Assembly (NCBI RefSeq): GCF_002001125.1 | Contig: NZ_MUNV01000006.1 | Location: 372,001-436,000 of the forward strand | Direction of reading: 5' to 3' | Length of the DNA stretch: 64,000 bases | Source: Rhodanobacter sp. B04 | Lineage (GTDB): Bacteria > Pseudomonadota > Gammaproteobacteria > Xanthomonadales > Rhodanobacteraceae | Shown: positions 28,801 through 37,652 of the stretch, one piece after another | How positions within the stretch are numbered: the first letter of the stretch is position 1 | Layout of the letters: every line of letters begins with the position of its first letter | The notes under the pieces: generated by a model | What the model saw: the letters and a program-made list of their open reading frames with translations, nothing else | What the model was told of the DNA's origin: nothing | The model's database searches: none | Made by a program: the position numbers and the translations under genes

Positions 28801-29480
28801 TGGTACGCCGACCAGTAGCGGGTGACCAGCCCCACCGTGCGGCCGCCGAACGGGTCGAGCATGGCGGCAACGAACAGATTGTTGACGTCCTTGGTCAGCT
28901 GGCCAACGATGCCTTGCAGCACGAAGTAGACGATCACCCCGATATAGGTGGCCAACAGCGAACGCGTGGTGCTGGCCAGCAGGAACAGCAGTGCCGCGAT
29001 GAACAGCATGTCCGGCACCACCATCACGCCGAATGCCCACGCATAGCCGTGCCAGCTGGACGGGCCCAGTCGTGCGGCGTCGATCCACGGCATCAGGCCG
29101 CCGGAGGCAATGCCCAGCGCGCAGGCCAGCATGATCGCCAGCGAGGCCAGGTAGCCGGCGGCGAAGCGTCCGCCGAGATAGGCGCCACGGCTCATCGGCG
29201 TGGTGAAGAACAGCTCGGCGGTGCGCTGGTCGAAGTCGCGCAGGGCGGCGCCGGCGACGAATACGGTCACCAGGAACATGCTGAGTATGGTGAGCACGCT
29301 GAGCAGGCGGACGATCACCAGCGGTGCATTGCGCAGCACGTTGCCGCTGGAGCCGCCGATGATCACCGCGTCGGTCGTCACCAGGGTGAAGGCGAGCGCG
29401 CCGAACACTGCCGCAATGATCCAGAACAGCGGCGCCTTCAGCTGCTGGCGCAATTCGAATCGCAGTATCTCGAAGAACAT
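25884..29480 (-). CDS. ABC-2 type permease fused to M1-family zinc aminopeptidase
   Basis: 1198 residues. Residues 1 to about 590 contain two sets of ABC-2 permease-like membrane helices (12 or more). The rest is an extracytoplasmic M1 peptidase-like domain with the zinc motif H939-E-V-A-H943 followed by Glu963 (LSESLAQY). The spacing from the second His to Glu is 19 intervening residues, one more than in standard M1 enzymes. The exopeptidase GxMEN motif is replaced by FANTIPFSESIGF. The ATPase is encoded immediately upstream (29529-30413). The family is known but its substrate is not; it may process a peptide during transport or sense one. The ATG at 29480 is clear. Confidence 0.92.
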   Translation of the reverse strand: MFFEILRFELRQQLKAPLFWIIAAVFGALAFTLVTTDAVIIGGSSGNVLRNAPLVIVRLLSVLTILSMFLVTVFVAGAALRDFDQRTAELFFTTPMSRGAYLGGRFAAGYLASLAIMLACALGIASGGLMPWIDAARLGPSSWHGYAWAFGVMVVPDMLFIAALLFLLASTTRSLLATYIGVIVYFVLQGIVGQLTKDVNNLFVAAMLDPFGGRTVGLVTRYWSAYQSNHELPALTGVLLFNRLLWIGVSLAMFVATFALFRPNREGLQLPRRKKRAEPPMLRPQAGHAALTLPKVHLADNLRAHLLQLRTQFGFDTLGVLRGVPFLIMLALGLANLFGALMLSGQIYGTATWPVTHQVLEGIRGSFQWLLFIIITFYAGELVWRERSQRSAEVTDAFPLPDWIPPTAKLGALLAVIMVFQLAGSLVGIGWQLAHGYTHLELGLYLETLALDTVPFALLAALALFLQVLSNNKFLGYLLTIVWFVCQIGFGLLHWEQNLYNYGSVPSTPYSDMNGFGHFLKAALWFDFYWASCAVVLLVLAALFWVRGTGQAWDERLREARARLHAPAKIAMALGLLAFVGSGAWIYYNTNVLNHYLSSGDKLKQRADYEKKYAKYKDLPQPRITAVKADVDIYPYQRRLEIHGHYTLVNKHDTAISELHVNYTDGFRLKSLDFAPHDTVDADKDLGYTIYKLKTPLAPGASMDFGFDLEYAPKGFTNSPDGTFLAYNGTFFNSGVLPQFGYQTQAQITDRNDRRKYGLKGEAARMPKLDDEKARANTYLSNDADWISFDTTVSTAADQIAVAPGYLQKEWTANGRRYFHYTMTQDGMDQPMLPFFAYLSARYAVKHETWKGVDVSVYYNPAHAWNVDRMIQGAKDALDYYDANYTPYQFHQLRILEFPNYAAFAQSFANTIPFSESIGFIADLRDKSKIDYVYYVTAHEVAHQWWAHRVIGANMQGSTMLSESLAQYSALMVMKQKYGADQMHKFLKYELDNYLVGRATEKLAEEPLAKVENQQYIHYRKGSLVFYALQDYIGENTLDAMLKQFLIDKGFQQPPYTTSQEFMDALAKAAGPKWQPLLDDFFWKITLFDNRMTEATAKKLPDGKYEVTMKVHAGKVYVDGTGKETDAVPDIPIDIGVFAAPADGKDGKPLYLKKQMVANGDSTITVTVDGKPFDAGIDPYNELIDRVSSDNRRPVTLQ

Positions 29481-29528
29481 CGGTATTCCCGTCCCTGTAA
29501 TGGAAGACTGCCGTCGATGCGGCGGGTG

Positions 29529-30413
29529 TCAGGCGGCTCGGGCGGTGGCCTGTTCGCGCAAGCGGCCGAAGTAGACGTCTTCCAGATCGGGCGCGACGGC
29601 CTCGAAACCTTCTTCCGGCCGGGTATCGGCCAGCACGTGCAGCAGGGTGCGGCCGCCGGCGAGGCGGGTGGACAGGATGTTCATGCGGGCGCGGTAGCCG
29701 TCCAGCTCGGCCTTGTCGATCGTGCGTCGCCACACGCGGCCGTCGAGCGAGCGGATCGCCTCGACCGGCTCGCCGCTCAGCAACACCTGGCCCTGGCCGA
29801 TGATCGCCATGCGCGAGCACAGGTCGGTGACGTCCTCGACGATATGCGTCGACAGGATCACCACCACCCGCTCGCCGATCTCGGCCAGCAGGTTGAGGAA
29901 GCGGTTGCGTTCCTCCGGGTCGAGGCCGGCGGTGGGCTCGTCCACGATCACCAGCCGCGGGTCGCCGATCAGCGCCTGGGCGATGCCGAAGCGCTGGCGC
30001 ATGCCACCGGAGTAAGTACCCAGCTTGCGCTTGCGCACGTCCCACAGGTTGACCTGGCGCAGCAGCGCCTCGACCAGTTCGCGCCGCTCGCTCTTCACGG
30101 TGACGCCCTTGAGCACGGCGAAATGCTCCAGCATCGCCTCGGCGGAGACCTTCGGATACACGCCAAATTCCTGCGGCAGGTAGCCGAGCAGACGGCGGGT
30201 GGCCTGCTTGTCGGCCATCAGGTCCATCTCGTCGAGCTTGATCGTGCCTTCGTCCGGATCCTGCAGGGTGGCGATCGTGCGCATCAGTGACGATTTGCCC
30301 GCGCCGTTGGGGCCGAGCAGGCCGAACATGCCGTTGGGAATATCCAGCGACACGCCGCGCAGCGCCCGCACTCCGTTGGCGTAGGTTTTCGACAGGTCAC
30401 GGATCGTCAGCAT
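29529..30413 (-). CDS. ABC transporter ATP-binding protein partnering the permease-peptidase
   Basis: 294 residues. Walker [10 protein letters not shown] (about 34-42), Q-loop LPQEFGVYP, signature [10 protein letters not shown], Walker [18 protein letters not shown] and H-loop [10 protein letters not shown]-terminal extension of about 75 residues follows the nucleotide-binding domain. The ATG at 30413 ([14 protein letters not shown]) follows AGGGA; the open frame further upstream lies in the divergent promoter region before aceF. Upstream gene of a two-gene operon, 48 bases from the permease gene. Confidence 0.94.
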   Translation of the reverse strand: MLTIRDLSKTYANGVRALRGVSLDIPNGMFGLLGPNGAGKSSLMRTIATLQDPDEGTIKLDEMDLMADKQATRRLLGYLPQEFGVYPKVSAEAMLEHFAVLKGVTVKSERRELVEALLRQVNLWDVRKRKLGTYSGGMRQRFGIAQALIGDPRLVIVDEPTAGLDPEERNRFLNLLAEIGERVVVILSTHIVEDVTDLCSRMAIIGQGQVLLSGEPVEAIRSLDGRVWRRTIDKAELDGYRARMNILSTRLAGGRTLLHVLADTRPEEGFEAVAPDLEDVYFGRLREQATARAA

Positions 30414-30552
30414 GGTTTGCTTCCCTGTACGCCCGGGCGGCGTTGGCTGAGCTCCAGAGTAGGGCATGAGTTGGGCGCGCGCGTGCGCTCAAGGTCATGC
30501 ATACGCGTGCGCATGGTTGGCGTTGGCGCGGGCTTGCCGTGCTTTGGTGCAA

Positions 30553-30580
30553 TACGGATCGGGTGCAGCTTCGCTATGAT
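30553..30580 (+). promoter_or_regulatory. Possible aceF promoter
   Basis: TATGAT at 30575-30580 is a good -10 hexamer 61 bases before the aceF start. The -35 (about ATACGG at 30552-30557) is poor, so this is tentative. Confidence 0.25.
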
Positions 30581-30641
30581 TAAGGCCTTGTTCGCGTCCG
30601 CCATCCCCGAGCGGCACGCCCTCGCCATCGCAGGAGTCCCC

Positions 30642-32003
30642 ATGGCCGATCTCAAAGAAGCCCTTGTTCCCGATATCGGCCATGCCGACGTGCCCGTCAT
30701 CGAGGTGCTGGTGAAAGTCGGTGACCGCGTGGAGAAGGAACAGAGCCTGATCACGCTGGAGTCGGACAAGGCCACGATGGAAGTGCCCGCACCGTTCGCC
30801 GGCACGATCAAGGAGTTGAAGCTGAAGGTGGGCGACGAGGTGTCCGAGGGCGCGCTGATCGCGATCATCGAGGCAGACGGCGCCGCCGCTGCGCCTGCCG
30901 CCGAGGTTCCGAAAGCCGCCGCGCCGGCTCCCACCCCGGCGCCTGCGCCAGCCAGGGTGGCAGCGCCGCAGGTCGAAGAAAAGCCCGCGCCGATCGGTGG
31001 TCGCAGCGTGCTGCCCGGTAGCGTGCCGGAGGGTGACGTGTCGCCAGCGGCGCGACCGCCGCTGGATGCACGCCTGGTGATGCCCGGCGATGCGCCGTAC
31101 GCCAGCCCGGCGATCCGTGCGTTTGCGCGCGAGCTTGGGGTCGACATCACCCAGGTGAAGGGTTCCGGCCGCGGTGGCCGCATCCAGCGTGAGGACGTGG
31201 CCGCTTGGGTGAAACACGCGCTCGCTTCCGGCGCGCGGCCGGTCGCCGGTGCATCCGCCTCGCTCGGCGGCCTCAGCCTGCTGCCATGGCCGAAGATCGA
31301 CTTCGCCAAGTTCGGCGAGATCGAGGAGAAGCCGCTCTCGCGCATCCAGAAGATTTCCGGCGCCAACCTCGCGCGCAACTGGGCGATGATCCCGCACGTC
31401 ACCCAGCACGACGATGCCGATATCACCGAGCTGGAAGCGTTCCGCAAGAAGCTCGGCGAAGAGAACAAGGACCTGAAGGTCACCCCGCTGGTGTTCCAGA
31501 TCAAGGCGGTGGTGGCGGCACTGAAGCAGTTCCCGCAGTTCAACGCCTCGCTCGACGAGAGCGGCGAGAAGCTGATCCTGAAGAAGTACTTCCACATCGG
31601 CATCGCGGTGGACACGCCCGATGGCCTGGTGGTGCCGGTGATCCGCGATTGCGACAAGAAGGGCCTGCTCGACCTGGCCCGCGAGCTGGGCGAGATCTCG
31701 AAGAAGGCGCGCGACAAGAAGCTCGGCCCCGCCGAGATGTCCGGCGGCTGCTTCTCGATCAGCTCGCTCGGCGGTATCGGCGGCACCGGGTTCACGCCCA
31801 TCGTCAATGCGCCGGAGGTGGCGATCCTCGGCGTCTCCAAGGCCGCGACCAGGCCGGTCTGGAACGGCAAGGAGTTCGCGCCGCGGCTGATCCTGCCGCT
31901 GTCGCTGTCGTACGACCATCGCGTGATCGACGGCGCGCTCGCCGCGCGCTTCGCGTCCTTCCTGGCCACCCAGCTCGGCGACATCCGTCGCCTGTTGCTC
32001 TGA
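30642..32003 (+). CDS. aceF: Pyruvate dehydrogenase E2, dihydrolipoamide acetyltransferase
   Basis: Transfers the acetyl group from lipoyl-lysine to CoA and forms the core of the pyruvate dehydrogenase complex. 453 residues: one lipoyl domain (1-80, lipoylated Lys in ESDKATMEV), an Ala/Pro linker, an E3/E1-binding domain (about 145-185, [16 protein letters not shown] then GRIQREDV), and the catalytic domain (about 225-453) ending with [16 protein letters not shown], which holds the active-site His and Asp. E. coli AceF has three lipoyl domains; here the second lipoyl domain of the locus is on LpdA. The ATG at 30642 has CAGGAG upstream; longer 5' frames are leader sequence. Confidence 0.96.
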   Translation: MADLKEALVPDIGHADVPVIEVLVKVGDRVEKEQSLITLESDKATMEVPAPFAGTIKELKLKVGDEVSEGALIAIIEADGAAAAPAAEVPKAAAPAPTPAPAPARVAAPQVEEKPAPIGGRSVLPGSVPEGDVSPAARPPLDARLVMPGDAPYASPAIRAFARELGVDITQVKGSGRGGRIQREDVAAWVKHALASGARPVAGASASLGGLSLLPWPKIDFAKFGEIEEKPLSRIQKISGANLARNWAMIPHVTQHDDADITELEAFRKKLGEENKDLKVTPLVFQIKAVVAALKQFPQFNASLDESGEKLILKKYFHIGIAVDTPDGLVVPVIRDCDKKGLLDLARELGEISKKARDKKLGPAEMSGGCFSISSLGGIGGTGFTPIVNAPEVAILGVSKAATRPVWNGKEFAPRLILPLSLSYDHRVIDGALAARFASFLATQLGDIRRLLL

Positions 32004-32013
32004 CGGGAGACGG

Positions 32014-33798
32014 ATGATGGCGAACACGATGGAAGTGAAGGTTCCCGACATCGGCGGCAATCACGATGTGCCGGTGATCGAAGTGCTGGTGAAGGCCGGC
32101 GACACGGTGACCAAGGACCAGAGCCTGATCACGCTGGAGTCGGACAAGGCCACGATGGAGATCCCCTCCAGCGCCGCCGGCGTGATCAAGGAATTGAAGG
32201 TGAAGGTGGGCGACGAGCTGTCCGAAGGCGCGGTGATTGCCGTGCTTGAGGTCGCCGGCGATGCTGCTGCACCCAAGGCCGAGACCGCACAAACCGAAGC
32301 GCCGAAGGCTGTTGCACCCGCTGCCGCTCCGGCTCCGGCCAAGGCAGCGCCGGCGCCATCGGCAGCGAGCGCTTCCGGTCGCAAGGCCGACATCGACTGC
32401 AAGCTGGTCGTGCTCGGCTCCGGCCCCGGTGGCTACTCGGCCGCGTTCCGCGCCGCGGATCTCGGCGTCGACACTGTGCTGGTGGAACGCTATGCCACGC
32501 TTGGCGGTGTCTGCCTCAACGTGGGCTGCATCCCGTCCAAGGCGCTGCTGCATGCGGCGGCAGTGATCGACGAGGCCGCCTCGATGGCCGCGCACGGCGT
32601 CAGCTTCGGTGCGCCGAAGATCGACATCGACAAGCTGCGCGGTTTCAAGACCAAGGTGGTCGGCCAGCTCACCGGCGGCCTGACTTCGATGGCGAAGCAG
32701 CGCAAGGTGCGCACCCTCGAAGGCAACGGCAGCTTCGTCTCGCCGAACGAAATGGAAGTCCAGACCAAGGACGGCGTGAAGCTGGTCCGCTTCGAGTACG
32801 CGATCATCGCCGCCGGTTCGCAGTCGGTGAAGCTGCCCTCGTTCCCGTGGGAAGACGAGCGCATCGTCGACTCCACCGGCGCGCTGGAGCTGAAGGACGT
32901 GCCGAACAAGCTGCTGGTTGTCGGCGGTGGCATCATCGGCCTGGAAATGGCCACGGTGTACAGCGCGCTCGGCAGCGAAGTGACCGTGGTCGAGTTCATG
33001 GACCAACTCATCCCCGGTGCCGATGCCGACCTGATCAAGCCGCTGGCCAAGCGCATCGGCGGCAAGCTCAAGGGCGTGCACCTGAAGACCAAGGTGGTCG
33101 AGGCTAAGGCGACCAAGAAAGGTATCGAAGTCAGCTACGAAGGCGACAGCATTCCCGAAACCACTTTGTTCGATCGTGTGCTGGTATCGGTGGGCCGCTC
33201 GCCGAACGGCGGCAAGATCGGCGCCGACAAGGCCGGTGTCGCGGTGACCGATCGCGGTTTCATCAACGTCGACAGCCAGATGCGCACCAACGTGCCGCAC
33301 ATCTTCGCGATCGGCGATCTGGTCGGCCAGCCGATGCTGGCGCACAAGGCCACGCACGAGGCGAAGGTCGCCGCGGAAGTCGTTGCCGGGCAGAAGAGCC
33401 ACTTCGATGCACGGGTGATTCCGTCGGTGGCCTATACCGACCCGGAAATCGCCTGGGTCGGCGTGACCGAGCGCGAGGCGAAGGAAAAGAGCCTGAAGAT
33501 CGGCGTGGGCAAGTTTCCGTGGGCCGCCAGCGGCCGCGCGATCGGCATCGACCGGACCGAGGGCTTCACCAAGCTGATCTTCGACGAGGACACCCATCGC
33601 ATCGTCGGCGGCGGCATCGTCGGCGTGCATGCCGGCGAGCTGATCTCCGAAGTCGCGCTGGCGATCGAGATGGGCAGCGAGGCGGCCGACATTGGCCTCA
33701 CCATCCATCCGCATCCCACGCTGAGCGAGTCGATCGGCATGGCGGCCGAGGTGTACGAAGGCACGATCACCGACCTGTACCTGCCGAAGAAGAAGTAA
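32014..33798 (+). CDS. lpdA: Dihydrolipoamide dehydrogenase (E3) with N-terminal lipoyl domain
   Basis: Reoxidises dihydrolipoamide with FAD and NAD+. 594 residues, about 120 longer than plain E3 because of an N-terminal lipoyl domain (1-80, [12 protein letters not shown]) and an Ala/Pro-rich linker (about 82-125). The flavoprotein part has the FAD motif [17 protein letters not shown], the redox disulfide [13 protein letters not shown], the NAD motif [13 protein letters not shown] and the C-terminal His-Glu dyad in HPHPTLSE. The same layout occurs in the Neisseria P64k protein. Ten bases after aceF; ATGs at 32014 and 32017. Confidence 0.96.
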   Translation: MMANTMEVKVPDIGGNHDVPVIEVLVKAGDTVTKDQSLITLESDKATMEIPSSAAGVIKELKVKVGDELSEGAVIAVLEVAGDAAAPKAETAQTEAPKAVAPAAAPAPAKAAPAPSAASASGRKADIDCKLVVLGSGPGGYSAAFRAADLGVDTVLVERYATLGGVCLNVGCIPSKALLHAAAVIDEAASMAAHGVSFGAPKIDIDKLRGFKTKVVGQLTGGLTSMAKQRKVRTLEGNGSFVSPNEMEVQTKDGVKLVRFEYAIIAAGSQSVKLPSFPWEDERIVDSTGALELKDVPNKLLVVGGGIIGLEMATVYSALGSEVTVVEFMDQLIPGADADLIKPLAKRIGGKLKGVHLKTKVVEAKATKKGIEVSYEGDSIPETTLFDRVLVSVGRSPNGGKIGADKAGVAVTDRGFINVDSQMRTNVPHIFAIGDLVGQPMLAHKATHEAKVAAEVVAGQKSHFDARVIPSVAYTDPEIAWVGVTEREAKEKSLKIGVGKFPWAASGRAIGIDRTEGFTKLIFDEDTHRIVGGGIVGVHAGELISEVALAIEMGSEAADIGLTIHPHPTLSESIGMAAEVYEGTITDLYLPKKK

Positions 33799-33848
33799 GT
33801 CGCGCCGCTGCGATAAAACAAAACTCGGGTCGCCCCGAAGGAGCCGTG

Positions 33849-35630
33849 ATGAGTCATTCGCAGATCCGGATCGGCGCTGCCGTCGCCCTGCTGGTGGGGC
33901 TGACGGCCGCGACGCATGTCAATGCCGATGTCGGCCGGGGTGATCGCTACTCCGGCCATCCCTGGGCCTCCCGTTCGCCGGTGCTGGCCCAGCACGGCAT
34001 GGCGGCGACCGAGCAGCCGCTGGCCTCGCAGATCGCGATCGACATCCTCAAGAAGGGTGGCAGTGCAGTGGATGCCGCGATTGCGGCGAACGCGGCGCTC
34101 GGCCTGATGGAGCCGGTGTTGAACGGCATCGGCGGCGACTGCTTCGTGATCGTGTGGGATCCGAAGACGCACCAACTCTACGGCTACAACGGCTCCGGCC
34201 CGTCGGCGAAGGGCCGCGACCTGGCCAAGATGCAGGCCGAGGTCAAGGCCGCGTATCTCAAGGCCGGGCTGCCGGCGAAGGATCACATTCCCGCCGTCGG
34301 CTCGCTGCCGATCACCGTGCCGGGCACGGTCGATACCTGGGGCGCGCTGCACGACAAGTTCGGCAAGCTCTCGCTGGCCGACGATCTGGCGCCGGCGATC
34401 GGCTATGCGCAGAACGGTTTCCCGGTTACCCAGCTGGTTGCTCAGTACTGGAAGGGCAACATGGCGGCGTTCGAGCGGATGCACGGACTGATCGAGGAAA
34501 GCGCGAATGCGCGCCACACCTATCTGATCGACGGCCACACGCCGGCCGAAGGCGAGGTGTTCCGCAATCCCGATCTGGCCCATACCCTGACGCTGATCGC
34601 ACAGGGCGGCCGCGATGCGTTCTACAAGGGCGCGATCGCACACACCATCGATGCCTACTTCAAGCGCATCGGCGGCGACCTGCGCTACGAGGATTTTGCC
34701 GGCTACCACGGCGAGTGGGTGACGCCGCAATCGGTGAACTACCACGGCTACGACGTCTACGAACTGCCGCCGAACGGACAGGGCTTCGCCGCGCTGGAAA
34801 TGCTGCAGCTGCTCAAGGGCTTCGACCTGAAGAAGATGGGCGTGGGCAGCGCCGATGCGCTGACCGCGATGCTGGAAGCCAAGCGTCTCGCCTATGAGGA
34901 TCTGGCCAAGTACTACGCCGATCCGCGTTTCGTCGATGTGCCGATGAAGGGCCTGCTGTCCGAAGGCTATGCCGACCAGCGGCGCAAGCTGATTCATCTC
35001 GACCACGCCAACGCGGGCATCGGTCCCGGCGATCCGAAGCTGTTCAACGGCGACACCACGTACTTCACCACCGCCGACAAGGACGGCATGATGGTGTCGA
35101 TCATCCAGTCCAACTACCGCGGCATGGGTTCGGGCCTGGTCGCCGATGGTCTCGGCTTCATGTTCCAGGATCGTGGCGAGCTGTATTCGCTCAAGCCCGG
35201 CGCGGCCAACGTCTACGCTGCCGGCAAGCGACCGTTCCACACCATCATCCCGGGCTTCGTGATGAAGGACGGCGCGCCGTACATGTCGTTCGGCCTGATG
35301 GGCGGCGACATGCAGCCGCAGGGTCACATCCAGGTGCTGACCAACATGATCGACTACGGCATGAACGTGCAGGACGCCGGCGATGCCGCGCGCTGGCGCC
35401 ACTACGGCAACGCCGAACCCACCGGCGAGGCCTCGCAGGGCATCGGCACGGTGGAGATGGAGTCGGGTTTCGATCCCGCGGTGAAGGCCGAGCTGGTCAA
35501 GCGCGGCTACAAGGTCGTGCCTGGCACCGGCAACTTCGGCGGCTACGAGGCGATCATGTTCGACGCCAAGCAGCACGTGTACTGGGGCGCCACCGAGATG
35601 CGCAAGGATGGCGAGGTGATCGGGTATTGA
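33849..35630 (+). CDS. ggt: Gamma-glutamyltransferase, periplasmic precursor
   Basis: 593 residues with a signal peptide (AAVALLVGLTAATHVNA). An Ntn-hydrolase: autocleavage before Thr403 (GDTTYFTTADKDG) would give large and small subunits, Thr403 becoming the nucleophile. It hydrolyses or transfers gamma-glutamyl groups of glutathione and its conjugates. MAATEQPLASQIAIDILKKGG near residue 50 is the N-terminal GGT signature. Downstream of lpdA by 50 bases, with AAGGAG before the ATG. The 98 bases after it hold no clear terminator. Confidence 0.95.
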   Translation: MSHSQIRIGAAVALLVGLTAATHVNADVGRGDRYSGHPWASRSPVLAQHGMAATEQPLASQIAIDILKKGGSAVDAAIAANAALGLMEPVLNGIGGDCFVIVWDPKTHQLYGYNGSGPSAKGRDLAKMQAEVKAAYLKAGLPAKDHIPAVGSLPITVPGTVDTWGALHDKFGKLSLADDLAPAIGYAQNGFPVTQLVAQYWKGNMAAFERMHGLIEESANARHTYLIDGHTPAEGEVFRNPDLAHTLTLIAQGGRDAFYKGAIAHTIDAYFKRIGGDLRYEDFAGYHGEWVTPQSVNYHGYDVYELPPNGQGFAALEMLQLLKGFDLKKMGVGSADALTAMLEAKRLAYEDLAKYYADPRFVDVPMKGLLSEGYADQRRKLIHLDHANAGIGPGDPKLFNGDTTYFTTADKDGMMVSIIQSNYRGMGSGLVADGLGFMFQDRGELYSLKPGAANVYAAGKRPFHTIIPGFVMKDGAPYMSFGLMGGDMQPQGHIQVLTNMIDYGMNVQDAGDAARWRHYGNAEPTGEASQGIGTVEMESGFDPAVKAELVKRGYKVVPGTGNFGGYEAIMFDAKQHVYWGATEMRKDGEVIGY

Positions 35631-35728
35631 GGTGACGGGTGAAAAGCTCCTCGCTGGAATGACGGCAATGGCCTATTCGGACCAAGCTTGGCTAGATCTT
35701 GATCAGAAGATCAATGCGGTATCGACAA

Positions 35729-36049
35729 CTATTGCGACGAATCGGCCAATAGAAACGCCAGCTTCCGCTTCCGCGGCAGCTGCTTGATCTGCCATTCCGC
35801 ACGCGAAGCGCTGGCGCGATCCGGATAGCGGCGAAATCCCAGCAAGCGCAGCGGCGGGTTGGCGCGGGTATAGCGCGCGCCGCGGCCGGCCACATGGGCC
35901 GCATAGCGTGCGTCAAGGCGGTTGGTTATGCCTGCGTAGTAGCTGCCGTTGCGGCATTCGATCAGGTACAGGCACCAAGCACCGTCGGCTTCCGGCGATT
36001 GCGATGCTGCGTCGGCGGCTGGCGTTGCAGTCACGAGGTCTCGTTTCAT
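35729..36049 (-). CDS. GIY-YIG nuclease-superfamily protein
   Basis: 106 residues. The GIY-YIG core is present as [37 protein letters not shown] (in pieces: YLIE, YYAGIT and the conserved Arg of the helix), followed by [13 protein letters not shown] as in the UPF0213/YhbQ group. About 20 extra residues precede the domain. The biological role of these stand-alone domains is not settled. Convergent with ggt. Confidence 0.9.
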   Translation of the reverse strand: MKRDLVTATPAADAASQSPEADGAWCLYLIECRNGSYYAGITNRLDARYAAHVAGRGARYTRANPPLRLLGFRRYPDRASASRAEWQIKQLPRKRKLAFLLADSSQ

Positions 36050-36098
36050 GTCGGTGGCAGCTGAATCGGGTCGGTGCGGAATGGTGCCTACGTAGGCT

Positions 36099-36212
36099 CG
36101 TCATTCTCGCGGAAGCGGGAATCCAGCGCCTCTCGCTATACCCGAAACCTTGCAGTTGCTGGATTGAGCAGCTTCGCTGTTGTGGCGATTTTTTGCTTGC
36201 GCAGGAATGACG
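36099..36212. repeat. Intergenic inverted-repeat element
   Basis: Bounded by CGTCATTC (36099-36106) and GAATGACG (36205-36212). Inside, GCGGGAATCCAGC is matched by GCTGGATT, and there are further complementary pieces. This resembles the dispersed 'CGTCATTCCCGCGAAAGCGGGAATCC' repeats common between genes in Xanthomonadales. It occupies most of the 291-base gap upstream of the DapB-like gene. Confidence 0.6.
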
Positions 36213-36341
36213 AAAGATGAGGCTTCCTGCTCAAGCGAGTGCCATTTGGGTCGGTGCGTTCAATCGTCGCCGGTGATTCGGGACAAGCGTGCCACGCGCA
36301 GATTACTCTGCGCCGATCACGACAAGAACCACGAGGTCACC

Positions 36342-37142
36342 ATGTCACTGAAGGTATGCGTTGCCGGCGCCACCGGCTGGGCCGGCTCCGAGCTGGCACG
36401 CGGCATCGCCACGGCCGATGACCTCTCGCTGGTTGCGGCGGTAGCCCGCAAGCACGCGGGACAAAAACTCGGCGAGGTGCTGGGCGAGCCCCGACTGGCG
36501 ACACCGGTCTTTGCCAGCGCCACCGAGGCGCTGACACAGCCCTGCGATGTCTTCGTCGAATACACCAAGCCGGACAGCGCGAAGGCGAACATCCTTGCCG
36601 CGCTGGAACATGGCGCGCACGTGGTGGTCGGCACGTCGGGGCTCACCGACGAGGATTACGCGCAGATCGACGCGCTGGCGCGCGAGCGGCAACGTGGCGT
36701 GCTGGCCTGTGGCAACTTTGCGCTGACCGCGGTGCTGCTGATCAAGTTTGCCGAGATGGCGGCGAAGCTGATTCCGCAATGGGAGATCATCGACTACGCC
36801 TCGGCCGGCAAGCCGGATGCGCCCAGCGGCACCGTGCGTGAGCTGGCCGGACGGCTGGGCAAGGTGCGCCAGCCGACACTGGAGGTGCCGCTGGAGCAGA
36901 CCATCGGCATGCGCGAAACACGCGGCGGCACGCTGGCCGGCAGCCAGGTGCATGCGCTGCGCCTGCCGGGTTTCGTGATCGGGGTCGAGACGATCTTCGG
37001 CATGCCGGACCAGACCTTGAGCCTGCGCCACAACGCCGGCAGCAGCGCGAAGCCTTATGTCGGCGGCGCGTTGCTGGCGATCCGCAAGGTGTCGGGGCTG
37101 CTTGGCGTGCAGCGCGGGCTGGATGCCGTGCTGGATCTGTGA
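36342..37142 (+). CDS. DapB-like dihydrodipicolinate reductase family protein lacking the catalytic His pair
   Basis: 266 residues: N-terminal Rossmann domain with VAGATGWAGSELARG (NAD(P)H-binding G-x-x-G-x-x-G) and GTSGLTDEDY, then the reductase domain. True DapB (E. coli) has EAHHRHKVDAPSGT; here the aligned segment is DYASAGKPDAPSGT. The Lys and the APSGT anion-binding loop are kept but both His residues (E. coli His159/His160) are replaced by Ala/Ser. The protein may be a paralogue with another substrate rather than the lysine-pathway enzyme, so I give no gene symbol. The ATG at 36342 follows ACGAGG. Confidence 0.8.
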   Translation: MSLKVCVAGATGWAGSELARGIATADDLSLVAAVARKHAGQKLGEVLGEPRLATPVFASATEALTQPCDVFVEYTKPDSAKANILAALEHGAHVVVGTSGLTDEDYAQIDALARERQRGVLACGNFALTAVLLIKFAEMAAKLIPQWEIIDYASAGKPDAPSGTVRELAGRLGKVRQPTLEVPLEQTIGMRETRGGTLAGSQVHALRLPGFVIGVETIFGMPDQTLSLRHNAGSSAKPYVGGALLAIRKVSGLLGVQRGLDAVLDL

Positions 37143-37175
37143 GCAACCGTGATCGGCCGGCGCATATGTCCTGCG

Positions 37176-37652
37176 TCAGTCGCGTCCATGTTTGTGCTGC
37201 TGCCATGAGCCCAGCAGCCACGACATGCCGATGCATCCAGCGAAGGCCAGCAGCCAGCGGATGGCCGATGGGTCGGGCGCGGGTAGTGTCGCGCTGATCG
37301 AGGGCAGCCATGCGCTGCCGTAGCTCGCCGTCGCCCAGCCGGCGGCGAGCGCGAAGATGATGAGGAGCGAGATCGTCAGGGCAAATTCGAAGCGGATGCC
37401 GGTTGTCGGTTTGGCCGCCATGCCGGCCGCGGCCAAGGCGGCCACGTGTCGTGCGAAATCGGGCGGCAGTGACTCCTGCAGCGGTTGCCGCAATGCATGC
37501 GCCAGCATCCGATAGCGCAAGGCCTTTGCATCATCGCCTGCAGGGTCGAGGTGCAGGCGTTCGCGCCGCATGGCGCGTTCCTGCAGCAGCCATTCGCGTT
37601 CGTGGGCCGCATCGTCGAAAGGAGGGGTGGTGTCGTCGATGTCGTGGTTCAT
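37176..37652 (-). CDS. Putative anti-sigma factor, membrane-bound
   Basis: 158 residues: a charged cytosolic N-terminal part (1-90, HEREWLLQERAMRRERL), then two membrane helices (about 92-112 and 131-150). Its ATG overlaps the stop of the upstream ECF sigma gene by four bases, the usual sign of a sigma/anti-sigma pair. No ZAS motif (HxxxCxxC) is present. The assignment rests mainly on position and topology. Confidence 0.7.
   Translation of the reverse strand: MNHDIDDTTPPFDDAAHEREWLLQERAMRRERLHLDPAGDDAKALRYRMLAHALRQPLQESLPPDFARHVAALAAAGMAAKPTTGIRFEFALTISLLIIFALAAGWATASYGSAWLPSISATLPAPDPSAIRWLLAFAGCIGMSWLLGSWQQHKHGRD

Noticed and set aside
27927..30290. 787-codon plus-strand open frame opposite the ABC permease-peptidase and its ATPase
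   Set aside because: Antisense shadow; no recognisable domain and unnatural composition.
33432..35576. 714-codon minus-strand open frame opposite ggt
   Set aside because: Antisense shadow of gamma-glutamyltransferase, which has full motifs on the plus strand.
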